64,000 nt of DNA, taken from the NCBI RefSeq assembly GCF_040829825.1, contig NZ_JBFOLH010000009.1. One strand, written 5' to 3'. Positions 40,510 to 50,210 of this stretch are shown piece by piece. Position numbers and translations under genes: made by a program. The notes under the pieces are model-generated. The model had not been told where the DNA came from, did not search any database, and saw only the letters and a program-made list of their open reading frames with translations. Position 1 is the first letter of the stretch. Each line of letters begins with the position of its first letter. Source of the stretch: Leadbetterella sp040829825. GTDB lineage: Bacteria; Bacteroidota; Bacteroidia; Cytophagales; Spirosomataceae.

Positions 40510-41922
40510 TTAGCCTGCCACACCCGTCACCGTCAGCATAAAATTATGCAGGTCGGTGTTTTTCACAAAAGGCTTTAGCAGCTCACTCCCCGGGCCGTAC
40601 ATGGCGAGCTCCACGAAGTCGGCCGAATGATCCATAGCCCCCCAGCCCACCGAGGTGCGCCGTTCCTGAATCTGGGCCAGGTAACGGAAGGGCAGCTTTC
40701 GCGGATTATAAAGACCGCTTTCATCCAGCTGGTTATAGTGCCTCAGCAGCTCGGTGGCTTCTTCCTCTTTGGCTACCCACCCCTGGGCATACTCTATCCT
40801 TTCTATTACCTGTTTGGGTGTAAAATTCCGGTTGATGCCGTTCAGCAGCCAGTCGTTCGTATGCCGGTAATGCTGAAGCGTATCAAAGTTCTTATTGGCA
40901 TCACTGCCGTAAAATAGGCCCGGATTCGCATTGCCATGGTCGGTGGTCAGCACCACCAGGGTCTCTTTGTCTTTTGCTGCAAAATCAAGGGCTACTTTAG
41001 CGGCTTCGTCAAACGCGATCTGATCGTAAAGCAGTGCGGCGGCGTCATTGGCATGAGCGGCCCAATCCACCTTCCCGCCTTCCACCTGCATCACGAAACC
41101 GTTTTTGTTCCGGCTTAAGCGCTCAATCGCTTTTTGGGTCATCTCAACCAGCGTGGGGATATTTTCCCGGGCCGTTTTATCCTGGGCATGGTCCAGCGCA
41201 TACGGCAGGCCGCCCTCGTTGAAGATTCCCAGCAGAGGCTTATCTTCCTCCGGTGAACTGCTCATCAGCTCCGGGCGCCCGGTGATCACCAGGTAATTAT
41301 TTTTACGGAATGCGGCCACCACGTCCTGTTTATCCTTCCGGCTTTCCGCTATAAAATGTTCGCGGCCACCGCCCATCATCACATCGAACCGAAGCGGCAG
41401 GTAGAGCGTGGCTATCTCGTCCATATCGTTCCGTTTGGCACTGTTTACACTGAAACCGGCCGGGGTGGCATGGGTGATGGGCACGGTGGTCACGCAGCCC
41501 ACGGCCTTGCCTGCCGCCTTGAATTTCTGCAGGATGGGCTTATGGAACGTACCGTCAGGCCCCACGTTAAGCGAGCCGTTATTCACCCTCACCCCACCGC
41601 CCCAGGAGGAGCTGGCAGCGGCCGAGTCGGTCACCAGCGAGCTGGCCGAAGCCGTATCCATCAGCGCCCGGCTCACTTTCTGCTCCTCGTAGAGGCTCAG
41701 CCAGTGGCTTTGGCGCCCCTCTTTCCGCCTTAACAGAAGACTGGCCATATTGAGCGTTCCCGTGCTCATGCCGTCGCTGACCATAAAAATAATGTTCTTT
41801 GCGGTACGGGCCGGCGTCTTGGAAACAGGCCCTGCCGCCCAGGCAGAGGAACCGTTCAACAAGGAGGTGCCCAGAAAGGCAAAAGAACCGTTACGGAAAA
41901 AATCTCTTCTTTTCATATACAA
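40510..41922 (-). CDS. Alkaline phosphatase, PhoA family, Tat-exported
   Basis: 470 residues with a Tat signal (MYMKRRDFFRNGSFAFLGTS). Metal ligand D50 in NIIFMVSDGMSTGTLN, nucleophile S100 in SSLVTDSAAASSSWGG, and later VMQVEGGKVDWAAHANDAAA and VLTTDHGNANPG. It hydrolyses phosphate monoesters outside the cytoplasm. It is the second, unrelated phosphatase of the window (compare 26421). No Pho box recognised upstream; a dispersed repeat lies before it. Confidence 0.93.
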   Translation of the reverse strand: MYMKRRDFFRNGSFAFLGTSLLNGSSAWAAGPVSKTPARTAKNIIFMVSDGMSTGTLNMASLLLRRKEGRQSHWLSLYEEQKVSRALMDTASASSLVTDSAAASSSWGGGVRVNNGSLNVGPDGTFHKPILQKFKAAGKAVGCVTTVPITHATPAGFSVNSAKRNDMDEIATLYLPLRFDVMMGGGREHFIAESRKDKQDVVAAFRKNNYLVITGRPELMSSSPEEDKPLLGIFNEGGLPYALDHAQDKTARENIPTLVEMTQKAIERLSRNKNGFVMQVEGGKVDWAAHANDAAALLYDQIAFDEAAKVALDFAAKDKETLVVLTTDHGNANPGLFYGSDANKNFDTLQHYRHTNDWLLNGINRNFTPKQVIERIEYAQGWVAKEEEATELLRHYNQLDESGLYNPRKLPFRYLAQIQERRTSVGWGAMDHSADFVELAMYGPGSELLKPFVKNTDLHNFMLTVTGVAG

Positions 41923-41937
41923 TTTAGGTTTGGGCTT

Positions 41938-42011
41938 TGAGTAGTGAGCTATGAGCCACCGGGCGACGCCTTGCTTTATTCATGGGTCGTCAATTTCTCC
42001 TGGCTCTTAGC
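41938..42011. repeat. Dispersed repeat with inverted ends
   Basis: Begins tagtgagctatgagccacc and ends with ctggctcttagctcactgc plus tcatagctgg (running to about 42030, into the end of the next gene). The ends are inverted copies of one another. Related to 12356-12430 and 42868-43045. Confidence 0.5.
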
Positions 42012-42854
42012 TCACTGCTCATAGCTGGATGATTTGTTTAGTTTTTTGTACCAGAGTTTAGTGGCCTTTAAGCCGGAGCCGTCCCGGTATTTTGGCCGTC
42101 TTGTTTTATAATCCTGCAATACCCTGCCGGCTTTTTGATGGATAAGCGAATCGGTGATTCCGGGGGTATGTCCCTGGGGCATGGCGTACGTGAAGTAGCC
42201 CTTCTCTGCGGCAAATACCGGTATCTGGAAGAAATCACGTTTCACGAATTGCGAAGTACTGTCCTGGGTTTTGCCGGCTTCCACAAAGAAATCCACTGCA
42301 TAGTCCGGGTAGCCGAACAGGTAACCGTAGCTTCGCCAGCGGTCATAGGGATTTTCATATTCCGTAACGGCCAGTACCGTGGCGGGCGGAGTGTCTTCTG
42401 CAATGCCCAATCGGGCGTAAAAGTCGCGGTGGCTGCGGATCATGCTTTTCAGGCGGCTTTTCCGTACTGCATACAGTTGGATATTCTTATAAATGCTGTC
42501 CCGTCTTTCAAAGGGCGTTAACAGGAACTCAAAGTCGCCCCGGCTTAGCCCGGAAGCTACCTTTTGTACGTTTTGAAGGGCGTTTAAGGCTGAATCTCTC
42601 TGGGCGGGCTGCGAACTAAACAGCGGCAGCCGGTACAGTTTCAGGCTGCTTACAGGTTTTAGCGTGTCCAGCAACGTATACAATGCCTCGTGATCCAGGC
42701 CGTAAGCCAGGAGGGAATCAGCAGTCTGTTTTTGCACGGCACTCATTTTTTTATACGCTTTGCTGACCGTACTTTTCGGGGACCGGCAGGCCGGTAGCAG
42801 ACTGATCAGCAGGAACAGCCCCAGCCGGGAAAATGTCTTATGTGATGTTTTCAT
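42012..42854 (-). CDS. Hypothetical lipoprotein
   Basis: 280 residues with a lipoprotein signal ending LLISLLPACRS. The mature protein is helical and basic (SKAYKKMSAVQKQTADSLLA, KSRLKSMIRSHRDFYARLG). No family recognised. The last residues (KLNKSSSYEQ) are coded within the intergenic-repeat sequence, so the C-terminus may have been altered. It is flanked on both sides by copies of the same dispersed repeat. Confidence 0.72.
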   Translation of the reverse strand: MKTSHKTFSRLGLFLLISLLPACRSPKSTVSKAYKKMSAVQKQTADSLLAYGLDHEALYTLLDTLKPVSSLKLYRLPLFSSQPAQRDSALNALQNVQKVASGLSRGDFEFLLTPFERRDSIYKNIQLYAVRKSRLKSMIRSHRDFYARLGIAEDTPPATVLAVTEYENPYDRWRSYGYLFGYPDYAVDFFVEAGKTQDSTSQFVKRDFFQIPVFAAEKGYFTYAMPQGHTPGITDSLIHQKAGRVLQDYKTRRPKYRDGSGLKATKLWYKKLNKSSSYEQ

Positions 42855-42867
42855 TTGTATTAATTTT

Positions 42868-43045
42868 AGCTTTCAGCTATCAGCAGTCAGCCGCGTGACG
42901 CTTCGCCAGACGACATTCACTTTATACACCGACAGGGAGCCGATCCTTACGAAGTAACCAGATAAGCTAAAACGCGAGTGGCCGTAATGCCTCGTATGAT
43001 GGCGTCGCTCTTGAAAGCTGATAGCTGACAGCTCAATGCTCATAG
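42868..43045. repeat. MITE-like dispersed repeat with inverted ends
   Basis: The left end agctttcagctatcagc and right end gaaagctgatagctgacagc are inverted relatives sharing CAGCTATCAGC. Inside, gacgcttcgcc and ggcgtcgc are also opposed. It fills the gap between two leftward genes. No coding capacity. Confidence 0.55.
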
Positions 43046-45256
43046 CTAAAACTGTTTAAGATAAGTGAGTTTTGAAATAAGCGACTGGTTGCTTACCGGC
43101 GAATCCTGGAAGCTGTTTTCATTAAAAACGATGTATAAAAAGCTCAGAGGCGCAAATTCCCAACTGCCCCGCACGTTCCACCGGCCCTGCTTATCGAAGG
43201 AATTGTACTGGTAAAAGGCCGACAACTGGATCCGCGGATTGTAGGCACACCGCACGCCGGCCGTGTAAAGGTGCGTTTCAAGCTGATCCCCGTCAGCACC
43301 TATATTTTTAAAGCCGTTATGCTGGTAACTGGCCGTAGCTCCAAAGTAAGGCGATGGCGCCATACGCAGGGAAAGAACAGTGGTGACCAGGCTGCCGTTA
43401 TAATAACCACCCCACTCGTGTTTTGCCGCACCGGAGATTTTCCGCGAAGCGTCCGTTTCCCAACGGGCCATCTGCCGGAAGGTCCGATAGCGGGCCGCCG
43501 GGATGACCCTGCCCAAAATGGGGAACGGGCTGTCAAAGTTTTGCCAGTAAGGGTACAAGGCATATTCCAGGGTGCCGTTAGACCGGGTGATGATATACAC
43601 CGGGAAAAGGTATAAGCTCACCTCCTGTACGTTCAGGTTATGCGTATTCTGAAATACATCTGCAAATACGCCCGGGTCCCAGCGCCTTATCCACCGGCTC
43701 AGCACTCCTTTTTTAGGGCGCCAGATATAAAACCCGCCGGGGTTATGATGCAGGGTATTGCTTCCGAAAATAAAGCCCATGCCCGGGGTGTATTTCCTGT
43801 CGGTAAATTTCATATCGTAAAAGGCATACCAGTTCTGCAGGCTGAGCCGGGCCGACAGGTTTCCGGCCAGCCCAATACTGTCATTGGTATTATTGCGGGA
43901 AGCCGATACCAGGTAGTTCACGCTAAAATTGTGAGCTATCCGCAGGAAACCGTCGGTAGTCAGGGTGGTATTGTTTTTCTGAACAAAGCCTTTGGCGGCG
44001 TCGGCTTCGTCGGTTCGCTGGGTAAGCATGAGCCCCACATTATTCTGCTGCCCGTAATTTTTCAGGTAGCGCAATACCCCGAAATTGGCCGCCGGCTGCA
44101 ACCCCGTGCCGCGCTGATGCACGTACAGGCCGGCCAGGGTACGTTTCTGGTCGCGGTCGGTATAGCGTATGCCGGCGTCGATGGGTACGGGATCGGCGTT
44201 ATACTGGGTATCCGAGAGGCCGATGGTGCGACTGAAAAAAGGCTTCACCCCGGAGAGCGAAGCGCCTGCATACACCCCGTTATTTTCCAGGAAAAACTGT
44301 CTTCTTTCCGGGAAAAGCACATTGAACCGCGAAAGATTATTCACGGCCTGGTCGGCATCGGCCTGGGCGAAGTCGGTATTGAACGTAAAATCCAGCACGC
44401 TTCTGGGGTTCACCGCCCATTTGACTTCTCCGCCGGCCTTAAACACCGACTTAACGCTGGCCTCCTCCCGGGCATTCACCGACCGGCTATACTGGTACAG
44501 GGCATACGGCTGCACGCGGAGATTGATAGACGGAGGCGGAAGATTCAAGCCCTTTAACTGCGCTGCATAGCTCATCCTGTAGGGTGAAAATGCCTGCGGC
44601 ACGGCCGGAAAAACGGTTTGCTCATAATCTCGCCGGGCCAGGCGGGAGAAAGTTACGCCCCACGAAACCGGCTCGTCTTCCTGCGGGCGTTCATACCTCA
44701 AAGAAGAAAAAGGGATGGCAAACTCGGCATAGTAACCGTCAGCAGCGAGGGTGGTACGTACTTTCCAGGGGGCATCCCAGTCGTTATCGGTGAAGGTGTC
44801 ATCAAAAATCTGGGCGTCGCGCTGGTTACCGTAAGGTGTGGTCTGAAAAGAAACACAGTACCGTTTAAGGTTTTGCGGATCCAGCTGGACGAAAAACACA
44901 TCATTTTGTCCGAATAAAAAATCCCGCCGCAGGTCCTGTACCCGTACGCCTTTCCGGCCCAGGCTGTCTTTGCAGAAAACACCAAAGTACAGGTTCTTCT
45001 TGTCGTAAATGACCCGCACAAAAGTTTCATACCGGTAATGTCCGCCCTGCCTGGGCTCTATCCTGAAAAAATCTTTGATCACCGGTGCCTGCTGCCAGGA
45101 GGTCTCATTTAACCGGCCATCTACGGTAATGGGCTCCGTGGCTTCTACGGCGGAAATGACAGGCGCCAGGGCCGGCGGCGGAAAATTACCGGTGCTGTCT
45201 TTCTGCGCGAAGGCCAGAGCAGGGAGAAATAAAAATATGAGCGCTATCCGGTTCAT
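43046..45256 (-). CDS. DUF5916 protein with N-terminal sugar-binding-like domain
   Basis: 736 residues with a signal peptide (MNRIALIFLFLPALAFAQKD). Residues ~35-230 are a CBM9-like domain (PITVDGRLNETSWQQAPVIK). The rest is the DUF5916 region, probably an outer-membrane barrel (NTDFAQADADQAVNNLSRFN then LFPERRQFFLENNGVY), ending in beta strands and ...ISKLTYLKQF. Its start overlaps the stop of the ABC ATPase gene by 4 bases, so it is the last gene of the ABC operon. Substrate unknown. Confidence 0.9.
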   Translation of the reverse strand: MNRIALIFLFLPALAFAQKDSTGNFPPPALAPVISAVEATEPITVDGRLNETSWQQAPVIKDFFRIEPRQGGHYRYETFVRVIYDKKNLYFGVFCKDSLGRKGVRVQDLRRDFLFGQNDVFFVQLDPQNLKRYCVSFQTTPYGNQRDAQIFDDTFTDNDWDAPWKVRTTLAADGYYAEFAIPFSSLRYERPQEDEPVSWGVTFSRLARRDYEQTVFPAVPQAFSPYRMSYAAQLKGLNLPPPSINLRVQPYALYQYSRSVNAREEASVKSVFKAGGEVKWAVNPRSVLDFTFNTDFAQADADQAVNNLSRFNVLFPERRQFFLENNGVYAGASLSGVKPFFSRTIGLSDTQYNADPVPIDAGIRYTDRDQKRTLAGLYVHQRGTGLQPAANFGVLRYLKNYGQQNNVGLMLTQRTDEADAAKGFVQKNNTTLTTDGFLRIAHNFSVNYLVSASRNNTNDSIGLAGNLSARLSLQNWYAFYDMKFTDRKYTPGMGFIFGSNTLHHNPGGFYIWRPKKGVLSRWIRRWDPGVFADVFQNTHNLNVQEVSLYLFPVYIITRSNGTLEYALYPYWQNFDSPFPILGRVIPAARYRTFRQMARWETDASRKISGAAKHEWGGYYNGSLVTTVLSLRMAPSPYFGATASYQHNGFKNIGADGDQLETHLYTAGVRCAYNPRIQLSAFYQYNSFDKQGRWNVRGSWEFAPLSFLYIVFNENSFQDSPVSNQSLISKLTYLKQF

Positions 45257-45951
45257 TCCAGGATTTCCAGGTAGAGTTTCTGCAGCTCATCTGCCGTGAT
45301 GCTTCCTGCCGCAACAGTATGCACCATGCTGCCCCGCTTCATAATCCCGATCCGGGAGCCGGTGTTTACCGCGCTGAAAATATCGTGCGTGGCCATGACC
45401 AGGGTCTTTCCCTGGCTGGCCAGCTCTTTGCATATTTCAGCAAATTCAGCAGTAGAACGGGGATCCAGTCCGCTGGTGGGTTCATCCATCAGGATCAGGT
45501 CGGCGTTTTTAGCCAGCGCTATAGCGATGCCCACTTTCTGGCGCATGCCTTTGGAGTAGCCGGAAAGCCGCTGGTTATGGGCTGCTTTCTCCAGGCCGGC
45601 TTTGTCCAGGAAACCGGCCAGCGCTTCTTTGGAATATTTATAGCCGGCCAGCCGGCTGAAAAAGGCCAGGTTTTCCAACGCATCCAGGTGGGGATACAGC
45701 TGCACCACCTCCGGAATGTAGGCCAGTTGCTTCCGCGTAGTGGTATTAGCCTCTGAACCGTTAATGAAGATACTGCCCGAGTCAGGTGCTGTGAAACCCA
45801 GCACCAGGTGGAGGGTGGTGGTTTTCCCGGCCCCGTTCTGGCCCAGCAGGCAAAATATTTCGCCCTTTTCCACGGAAAGGTTTAAGGCATTTAAGGCTAC
45901 CTGATTGTCGTATTTTTTGGTGAGATTCACCGTTTGTAATGCTATTGCCAT
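45253..45951 (-). CDS. ABC transporter ATP-binding protein
   Basis: 232 residues. Walker A GQNGAGKTTT, signature LSGYSKGMRQKVGIA, Walker B LILMDEPTSGLD and H-loop VMATHDIF. It powers the two ABC-2 permeases encoded just upstream; the gap to the second permease is 22 bases. Closest in style to Cu/Nos-type or lipid-type ABC-2 exporters. Confidence 0.95.
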   Translation of the reverse strand: MAIALQTVNLTKKYDNQVALNALNLSVEKGEIFCLLGQNGAGKTTTLHLVLGFTAPDSGSIFINGSEANTTTRKQLAYIPEVVQLYPHLDALENLAFFSRLAGYKYSKEALAGFLDKAGLEKAAHNQRLSGYSKGMRQKVGIAIALAKNADLILMDEPTSGLDPRSTAEFAEICKELASQGKTLVMATHDIFSAVNTGSRIGIMKRGSMVHTVAAGSITADELQKLYLEILE

Positions 45952-45973
45952 GGGTTTGTTTTAAATTTAAGGG

Positions 45974-47365
45974 TTACAAAGCGGTAGGATTTACTCTTTT
46001 CCATCGGATCATCCCCAGGATTCCCAGCACTGCCGTGAGCACAAGCACGGGTAAAAGTGCATTTAGTCCCCGGCAGCCTTTCTTCTCCCGGAACTCCGGC
46101 AAACCTGTGAAATCTTCCTTCGTAAACTTCCTGCCGGATAATCGGTAATCATTGATGATGGCCAGCCGTTCTTCCTGGTAATCGCTGGCTTCTTTCCGGA
46201 AAGAAGCATAAAAATCGGTTTCCGTACCAGCCAGGTTATTCAGGGCACGCTGCACCGAAAAAGCAGGATTGATGATATCCAGCTTCCGGAGCCTTTTCTG
46301 CTCCGCCATCAAAGCGCTGTCTACCCTGCTACCTTCTTCGTTCAGCTTCAGCATATTGAGGTAAGAATAAGCCACGCTTCTAACTACATTCGTATCTTTT
46401 ACAGGGTACCTGGCCCATTCCGGCTTTATACGGAAAAGGGTGTCTATGAGCCGGACTTTGTCCATTTCCCAGAGACTGCCGCTGTACTCCCGGCTTAGAT
46501 CACTGAGGTGCACGTTTTCCGGATCTTCGGGATCGTACTGATTATTTAGCGCCGACGGGATAAAAAAGAGGAAAAGCACCCAGATGCTGACCAGGATGAG
46601 GGCCGAAACCGCGCTGCTCTTCCGGAAAGAAAGCACGAGATACACCACTGCAAACCAGAACAGCAGGTACACGATCACGATAAGCAGCCAGGGCAAAAAC
46701 GTATCAAAAGGTACCCGGTTAATGCTATACCCGGCCAGCGACAGCAGGATCACCAGTGCAAATACCACCAGGAAACGAAACAGGAGGCGTCCCGCCAGGA
46801 ACCTGCGGAACGACAGTCCCTGCGCCAGCAGCAACGGCGCAATCCCTGCTTCTTTGTCCTTACTCACCGCCGAATAGGTGTAAACAATGATCAGCAACGG
46901 AAAGAGGTACAGGAAAACAAAGGCCAGGTCAAAATTTCCGGCCAGCAGCTTATCGGGGTTCCGCAATTCGCCGTGGCCGGACAGGTACACATTCCGGTAA
47001 ACCCAGAGGTTGTAGTAAAACGGCTGGTTATCACTCTGCCCGATGCTCAGCGCCTGCAGGGGCTCCGGCGTTTTCCATACGGTAGTTCCTACCCGGTTTT
47101 CGTTCAGAAAAGGATCTGTGGAGTAGCGGTAGGCGGTCTTTCCCTCCTTCGTAGTAGTATCGGCGGAAAACCCGTCCAGTTGCTTCTGTATGCGGGCGGT
47201 ATAGCTGCTATCCAGCCGGCTCACCACTTCCTGCTGCCGCTGCTGAAACGACGCCCCGTAAAAAACGGCATACAGTCCCGATGCCAGCATAAACAGCCAC
47301 ACCAGTACTTCCGTTTTGCTCCTTACAAAGAGCTTCCATTCAAAAGAGAGTATATTTTTCATCAT
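45974..47365 (-). CDS. ABC-2 type permease (DUF3526-like), second
   Basis: About 463 residues from the ATG at 47365 or 47362 (MMKNILSFEWKLFVRSKTEV), which overlaps the stop of the upstream permease. A first membrane span, a ~150-residue periplasmic loop, then spans such as LAFVFLYLFPLLIIVYTYSA, FLVVFALVILLSLAGYSI and WLLIVIVYLLFWFAVVYLVL, and a final span near the C-terminus. Paired with the first permease as a heterodimer. Confidence 0.88.
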   Translation of the reverse strand: MMKNILSFEWKLFVRSKTEVLVWLFMLASGLYAVFYGASFQQRQQEVVSRLDSSYTARIQKQLDGFSADTTTKEGKTAYRYSTDPFLNENRVGTTVWKTPEPLQALSIGQSDNQPFYYNLWVYRNVYLSGHGELRNPDKLLAGNFDLAFVFLYLFPLLIIVYTYSAVSKDKEAGIAPLLLAQGLSFRRFLAGRLLFRFLVVFALVILLSLAGYSINRVPFDTFLPWLLIVIVYLLFWFAVVYLVLSFRKSSAVSALILVSIWVLFLFFIPSALNNQYDPEDPENVHLSDLSREYSGSLWEMDKVRLIDTLFRIKPEWARYPVKDTNVVRSVAYSYLNMLKLNEEGSRVDSALMAEQKRLRKLDIINPAFSVQRALNNLAGTETDFYASFRKEASDYQEERLAIINDYRLSGRKFTKEDFTGLPEFREKKGCRGLNALLPVLVLTAVLGILGMIRWKRVNPTAL

Positions 47366-48774
47366 CCGGCAGTTTTGATTTTGTTGACAGTAAAATGAAT
47401 GAGAGCACACACCAGCAAAAGCCAGAACAGCAATCCACCGGCTTCCGGCAGGTTATTTTTCAGGGCCTGGCCAAACGACAGGGGCACATACGTAAAGTCG
47501 GCTATCTTTTCCCAGAAATCCGCCTTCACCGTCCAGTCCCACTCCCCGGTTTTACTGCCACCATACGCCTGTTCATCATTCATTTTCTTAATAATCACCC
47601 GGCGATAATCTTCCGCCTGCGTCACAAAATCAAAATGATGGTAAACGTCTGTGCCGGCCAGGCTCATGCTGAGGTTACGCAGGGCAGCGAAGGGATTGAT
47701 CCAGCTGCTCCAGGCCGTCACGCTGTTTTGTTGGCGAACGGTCTGACGTACGCCCTCAAAATGCTTGTCGTAGACAATATTGTGGTATTCTTCATCGGCC
47801 TGCATGGTGAGGCCGTCGATGTTCACGGGCAACTTACTCACCGTATCCACCCCGTAATGGGTCATCAGGCTGTCGCGGAACCTCACGGTACGCTCATTCC
47901 GCGGATCGTGCCCGTCAAGGCCGTTTTTATTATCCTCACTGATCCTTTCTTCCAGCTCTAGGCGGGAGATGAGCGAGTGGCTGTTATCCCCGATATTGGC
48001 CGTGGCTTTAGGCAGAATCACCGTGGTGAGCACCCACAGGGCCAGCAAGGTCAGCAGCGCATTTCCAGAGCTTTTGCTCCGGGCCGACAGGTACACCGCT
48101 ACCCCCGTGATCACAAAATAATAAATGCCGTAAGTCAGGAACAGCCCGGCAATGCGCGCACCGGTAACGGCAGCATTCTCTGCCGGGGTGATCAGCCATA
48201 CCCCGCCCAGAATCAATGCCAGCAGCACCCACCACACCAGCGAATAAGCCATAATCTTGGCCCAGACCAGATCACGCAGGGTGATGCCCTGCGCCAGGTT
48301 CATGCTCAGGGTTTGTTCTTCCCGTTCACGACTGATGGCGTTATGACAAACAAAGAGGATAAAGAGTGGAAGCAACATCTGCAGGATCAGGTTCAGCCGC
48401 AGCAGCCCGAAACGGACAGACGAGCTGCTCTGCTGCGATGGGGAGAACAGGGCTTCATTCTGCCTGTGCCCCTCCAGGTACAGCGATACCCCGGAAAAAG
48501 GATTCACTCCTTCATCCAGAACACTCAGAAAGGTCAGCGGCTTATACACAAAATGCCCGTAGTGGGCAGCAGAATGCGGGTTTACCTCTCCCTGGCCGGT
48601 AAAACGGCTCCGCATCAATTCTGTAGCCTCGTTGCGGTGCTCCAGGGTTTTCTTAAACCGGCCGGCGGCCTGTCCGATCGTAAAACCTGACAGCACCACC
48701 AGGATGCCCAGCAGCCACAGGGCAGTCCGGTTACGGACCAGGTTAGTCCATTCGTTTTTAATAATCTGAGTCAT
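47362..48774 (-). CDS. ABC-2 type permease (DUF3526-like), first
   Basis: 470 residues from ATG 48774 (MTQIIKNEWTNLVRNRTALW). The same plan as its partner: span 1 (LLGILVVLSGFTIGQAA), a large loop, a membrane bundle (LILQMLLPLFILFVCHNAIS, ISREREEQTLSMNLAQGITL) and an end span. It is the first gene of the operon permease-permease-ATPase-DUF5916, and the palindromic operator begins 4 bases before its start. In-frame Mets at 48783 and 48843 lie inside that operator and are unlikely starts. Confidence 0.88.
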   Translation of the reverse strand: MTQIIKNEWTNLVRNRTALWLLGILVVLSGFTIGQAAGRFKKTLEHRNEATELMRSRFTGQGEVNPHSAAHYGHFVYKPLTFLSVLDEGVNPFSGVSLYLEGHRQNEALFSPSQQSSSSVRFGLLRLNLILQMLLPLFILFVCHNAISREREEQTLSMNLAQGITLRDLVWAKIMAYSLVWWVLLALILGGVWLITPAENAAVTGARIAGLFLTYGIYYFVITGVAVYLSARSKSSGNALLTLLALWVLTTVILPKATANIGDNSHSLISRLELEERISEDNKNGLDGHDPRNERTVRFRDSLMTHYGVDTVSKLPVNIDGLTMQADEEYHNIVYDKHFEGVRQTVRQQNSVTAWSSWINPFAALRNLSMSLAGTDVYHHFDFVTQAEDYRRVIIKKMNDEQAYGGSKTGEWDWTVKADFWEKIADFTYVPLSFGQALKNNLPEAGGLLFWLLLVCALIHFTVNKIKTAG

Positions 48775-48777
48775 AGG

Positions 48778-48842
48778 CTTCATTAATTTGCAACACTGTT
48801 GCAAATTAATGAAGTGAAAATGTTTTATGCAACGATGTTGCA
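48778..48842. promoter_or_regulatory. Paired palindromic operators of the ABC operon
   Basis: A 37-base perfect palindrome (48778-48814, centre C48796) has core TTGCAACA-c-TGTTGCAA extended by ATTAATGAAG on each side. A second, shorter copy of the core, TGCAACGATGTTGCA, is at 48828-48842. Two matching dyads next to the first start codon point to a dedicated repressor. A zinc- or other metal-responsive FUR-family site is one possibility I cannot confirm. Confidence 0.75.
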
Positions 48843-48938
48843 ATAAATTTTATACCGAATGTATAATAAATGACCCGCCGGTTGGTTCAAACAGTAAACA
48901 GCAGGCAGAATCAGGTTTGAAAAAATACGAATTGCCAC

Positions 48939-50210
48939 TCAGAAAAGGCTAATTTGCCCCGTCAGTTGTGCCGGTTCTCCCTCTTTGAAGATTTTGACCA
49001 CCCCGTATTTGCCGTCATAGCCGCCCTGAGGGCTGACTTCCCCGGCACGCATCCGCCGGATGGCTTCGGCTAAAACAAAACCTGATTTCCTTTCGATATC
49101 CTCTATAGGAGTTTCCCGGAGCAGGGTAAATTCATTCCCAAACAAAGAAATGGTCTGTTTAAACCACTGATCCACCGCTTTGCTGGAAGGTGACATATTT
49201 TTGATTTCTGAAAGTATTTCCGGCAAAGGAATGATATAATGAAAACCAGCTGCACCCTCGGGCCGTTGGGGCTGTTTCCGATCCGACAGTTCCGTCACCC
49301 GGTGTAGCACACCGATGGTCAGCGGCTGTCCGCATTTAGGGCAGATATTTTTTCGCCGGATGCTTTCTTCCGGTTCAAAACATACGTCACATTTCCGGTG
49401 CCCGTCCATGTGGTACTTGCCTTCTTCCGGGAAGAACTCGTACGTTCCCAAAAATCCTTTTTGAGTCTTTAGGGCCTCAAACAGGGCATAGTAGCTTCGT
49501 TCCGTATCGAACAGGTTGGCCTCCCTTCCCAGCTTCTGCGGAGAGTGCGCATCGGAGTTGGAGACCAGCGTATATTTATCCAGCATGCTCAGCCGCCAGT
49601 TCATTTCCGGGTCAGAAGAAAGTCCTGTTTCCAAGGCAAAAATATGGTCGGCCAGGTCGCGGAAGCATTCCTTTACACTATCATAACCTGACCTTGACCC
49701 AAACATGGAAAACCAGGGCGTCCAGATATGAGCAGGGATTAAATGCGCATGATCCGATGTTTCCAGCACGATTTCCAGAAGATCACGGGAAGATAGGCTT
49801 AAAGTTGGTCGCCCGTCAGCTTCCAGGTTCCCGATCCGCCCCAGCTTCGCATTGATCCGGGCCACGGTTTCAAAATCAGGAGCATAAACGCAGTTATGGC
49901 TTTTACGCATCTTACCATTGTACATATATTCGCAACTTATCTCAGATGTCAGGCAAAATCGCACATCAATATCGGCGCACTTAAACCCGGGTACGTCCTC
50001 AGGCGGATTCTTCAACCGGAAAAAACCGGCGCCATCCGGTTCCAGTTTCTCCTTCAATTCTTTAAACCATAGCGGATGAGTAAAATCACCCGTACCGATC
50101 ACATTAATACCCTTAATACGCGCCCATCTGTACAGCGATTCCAGGTTCAGATCTTTGCTGGTAGCGCGTGCATAATGCGAGTGAAGATGGAGATCGGCAA
50201 TGTAAAACAT
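48939..50210 (-). CDS. Endonuclease Q-like PHP-domain protein
   Basis: 423 residues. The PHP metallo-phosphoesterase core shows ADLHLHSHYARATS, GTGDFTHPLW, AHIWTPWFSMFG and LVSNSDAHSPQKLG. A zinc ribbon follows (CDVCFEPEESIRRKNICPKC). This layout is that of EndoQ, which cuts DNA 5' of deaminated bases and abasic sites. Bacterial members are often next to a UvrD-type helicase; none is seen here. The 278 to 386-base gap to the KilA-N gene holds only AT-rich sequence and the palindrome at 50537. Confidence 0.9.
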   Translation of the reverse strand: MFYIADLHLHSHYARATSKDLNLESLYRWARIKGINVIGTGDFTHPLWFKELKEKLEPDGAGFFRLKNPPEDVPGFKCADIDVRFCLTSEISCEYMYNGKMRKSHNCVYAPDFETVARINAKLGRIGNLEADGRPTLSLSSRDLLEIVLETSDHAHLIPAHIWTPWFSMFGSRSGYDSVKECFRDLADHIFALETGLSSDPEMNWRLSMLDKYTLVSNSDAHSPQKLGREANLFDTERSYYALFEALKTQKGFLGTYEFFPEEGKYHMDGHRKCDVCFEPEESIRRKNICPKCGQPLTIGVLHRVTELSDRKQPQRPEGAAGFHYIIPLPEILSEIKNMSPSSKAVDQWFKQTISLFGNEFTLLRETPIEDIERKSGFVLAEAIRRMRAGEVSPQGGYDGKYGVVKIFKEGEPAQLTGQISLF

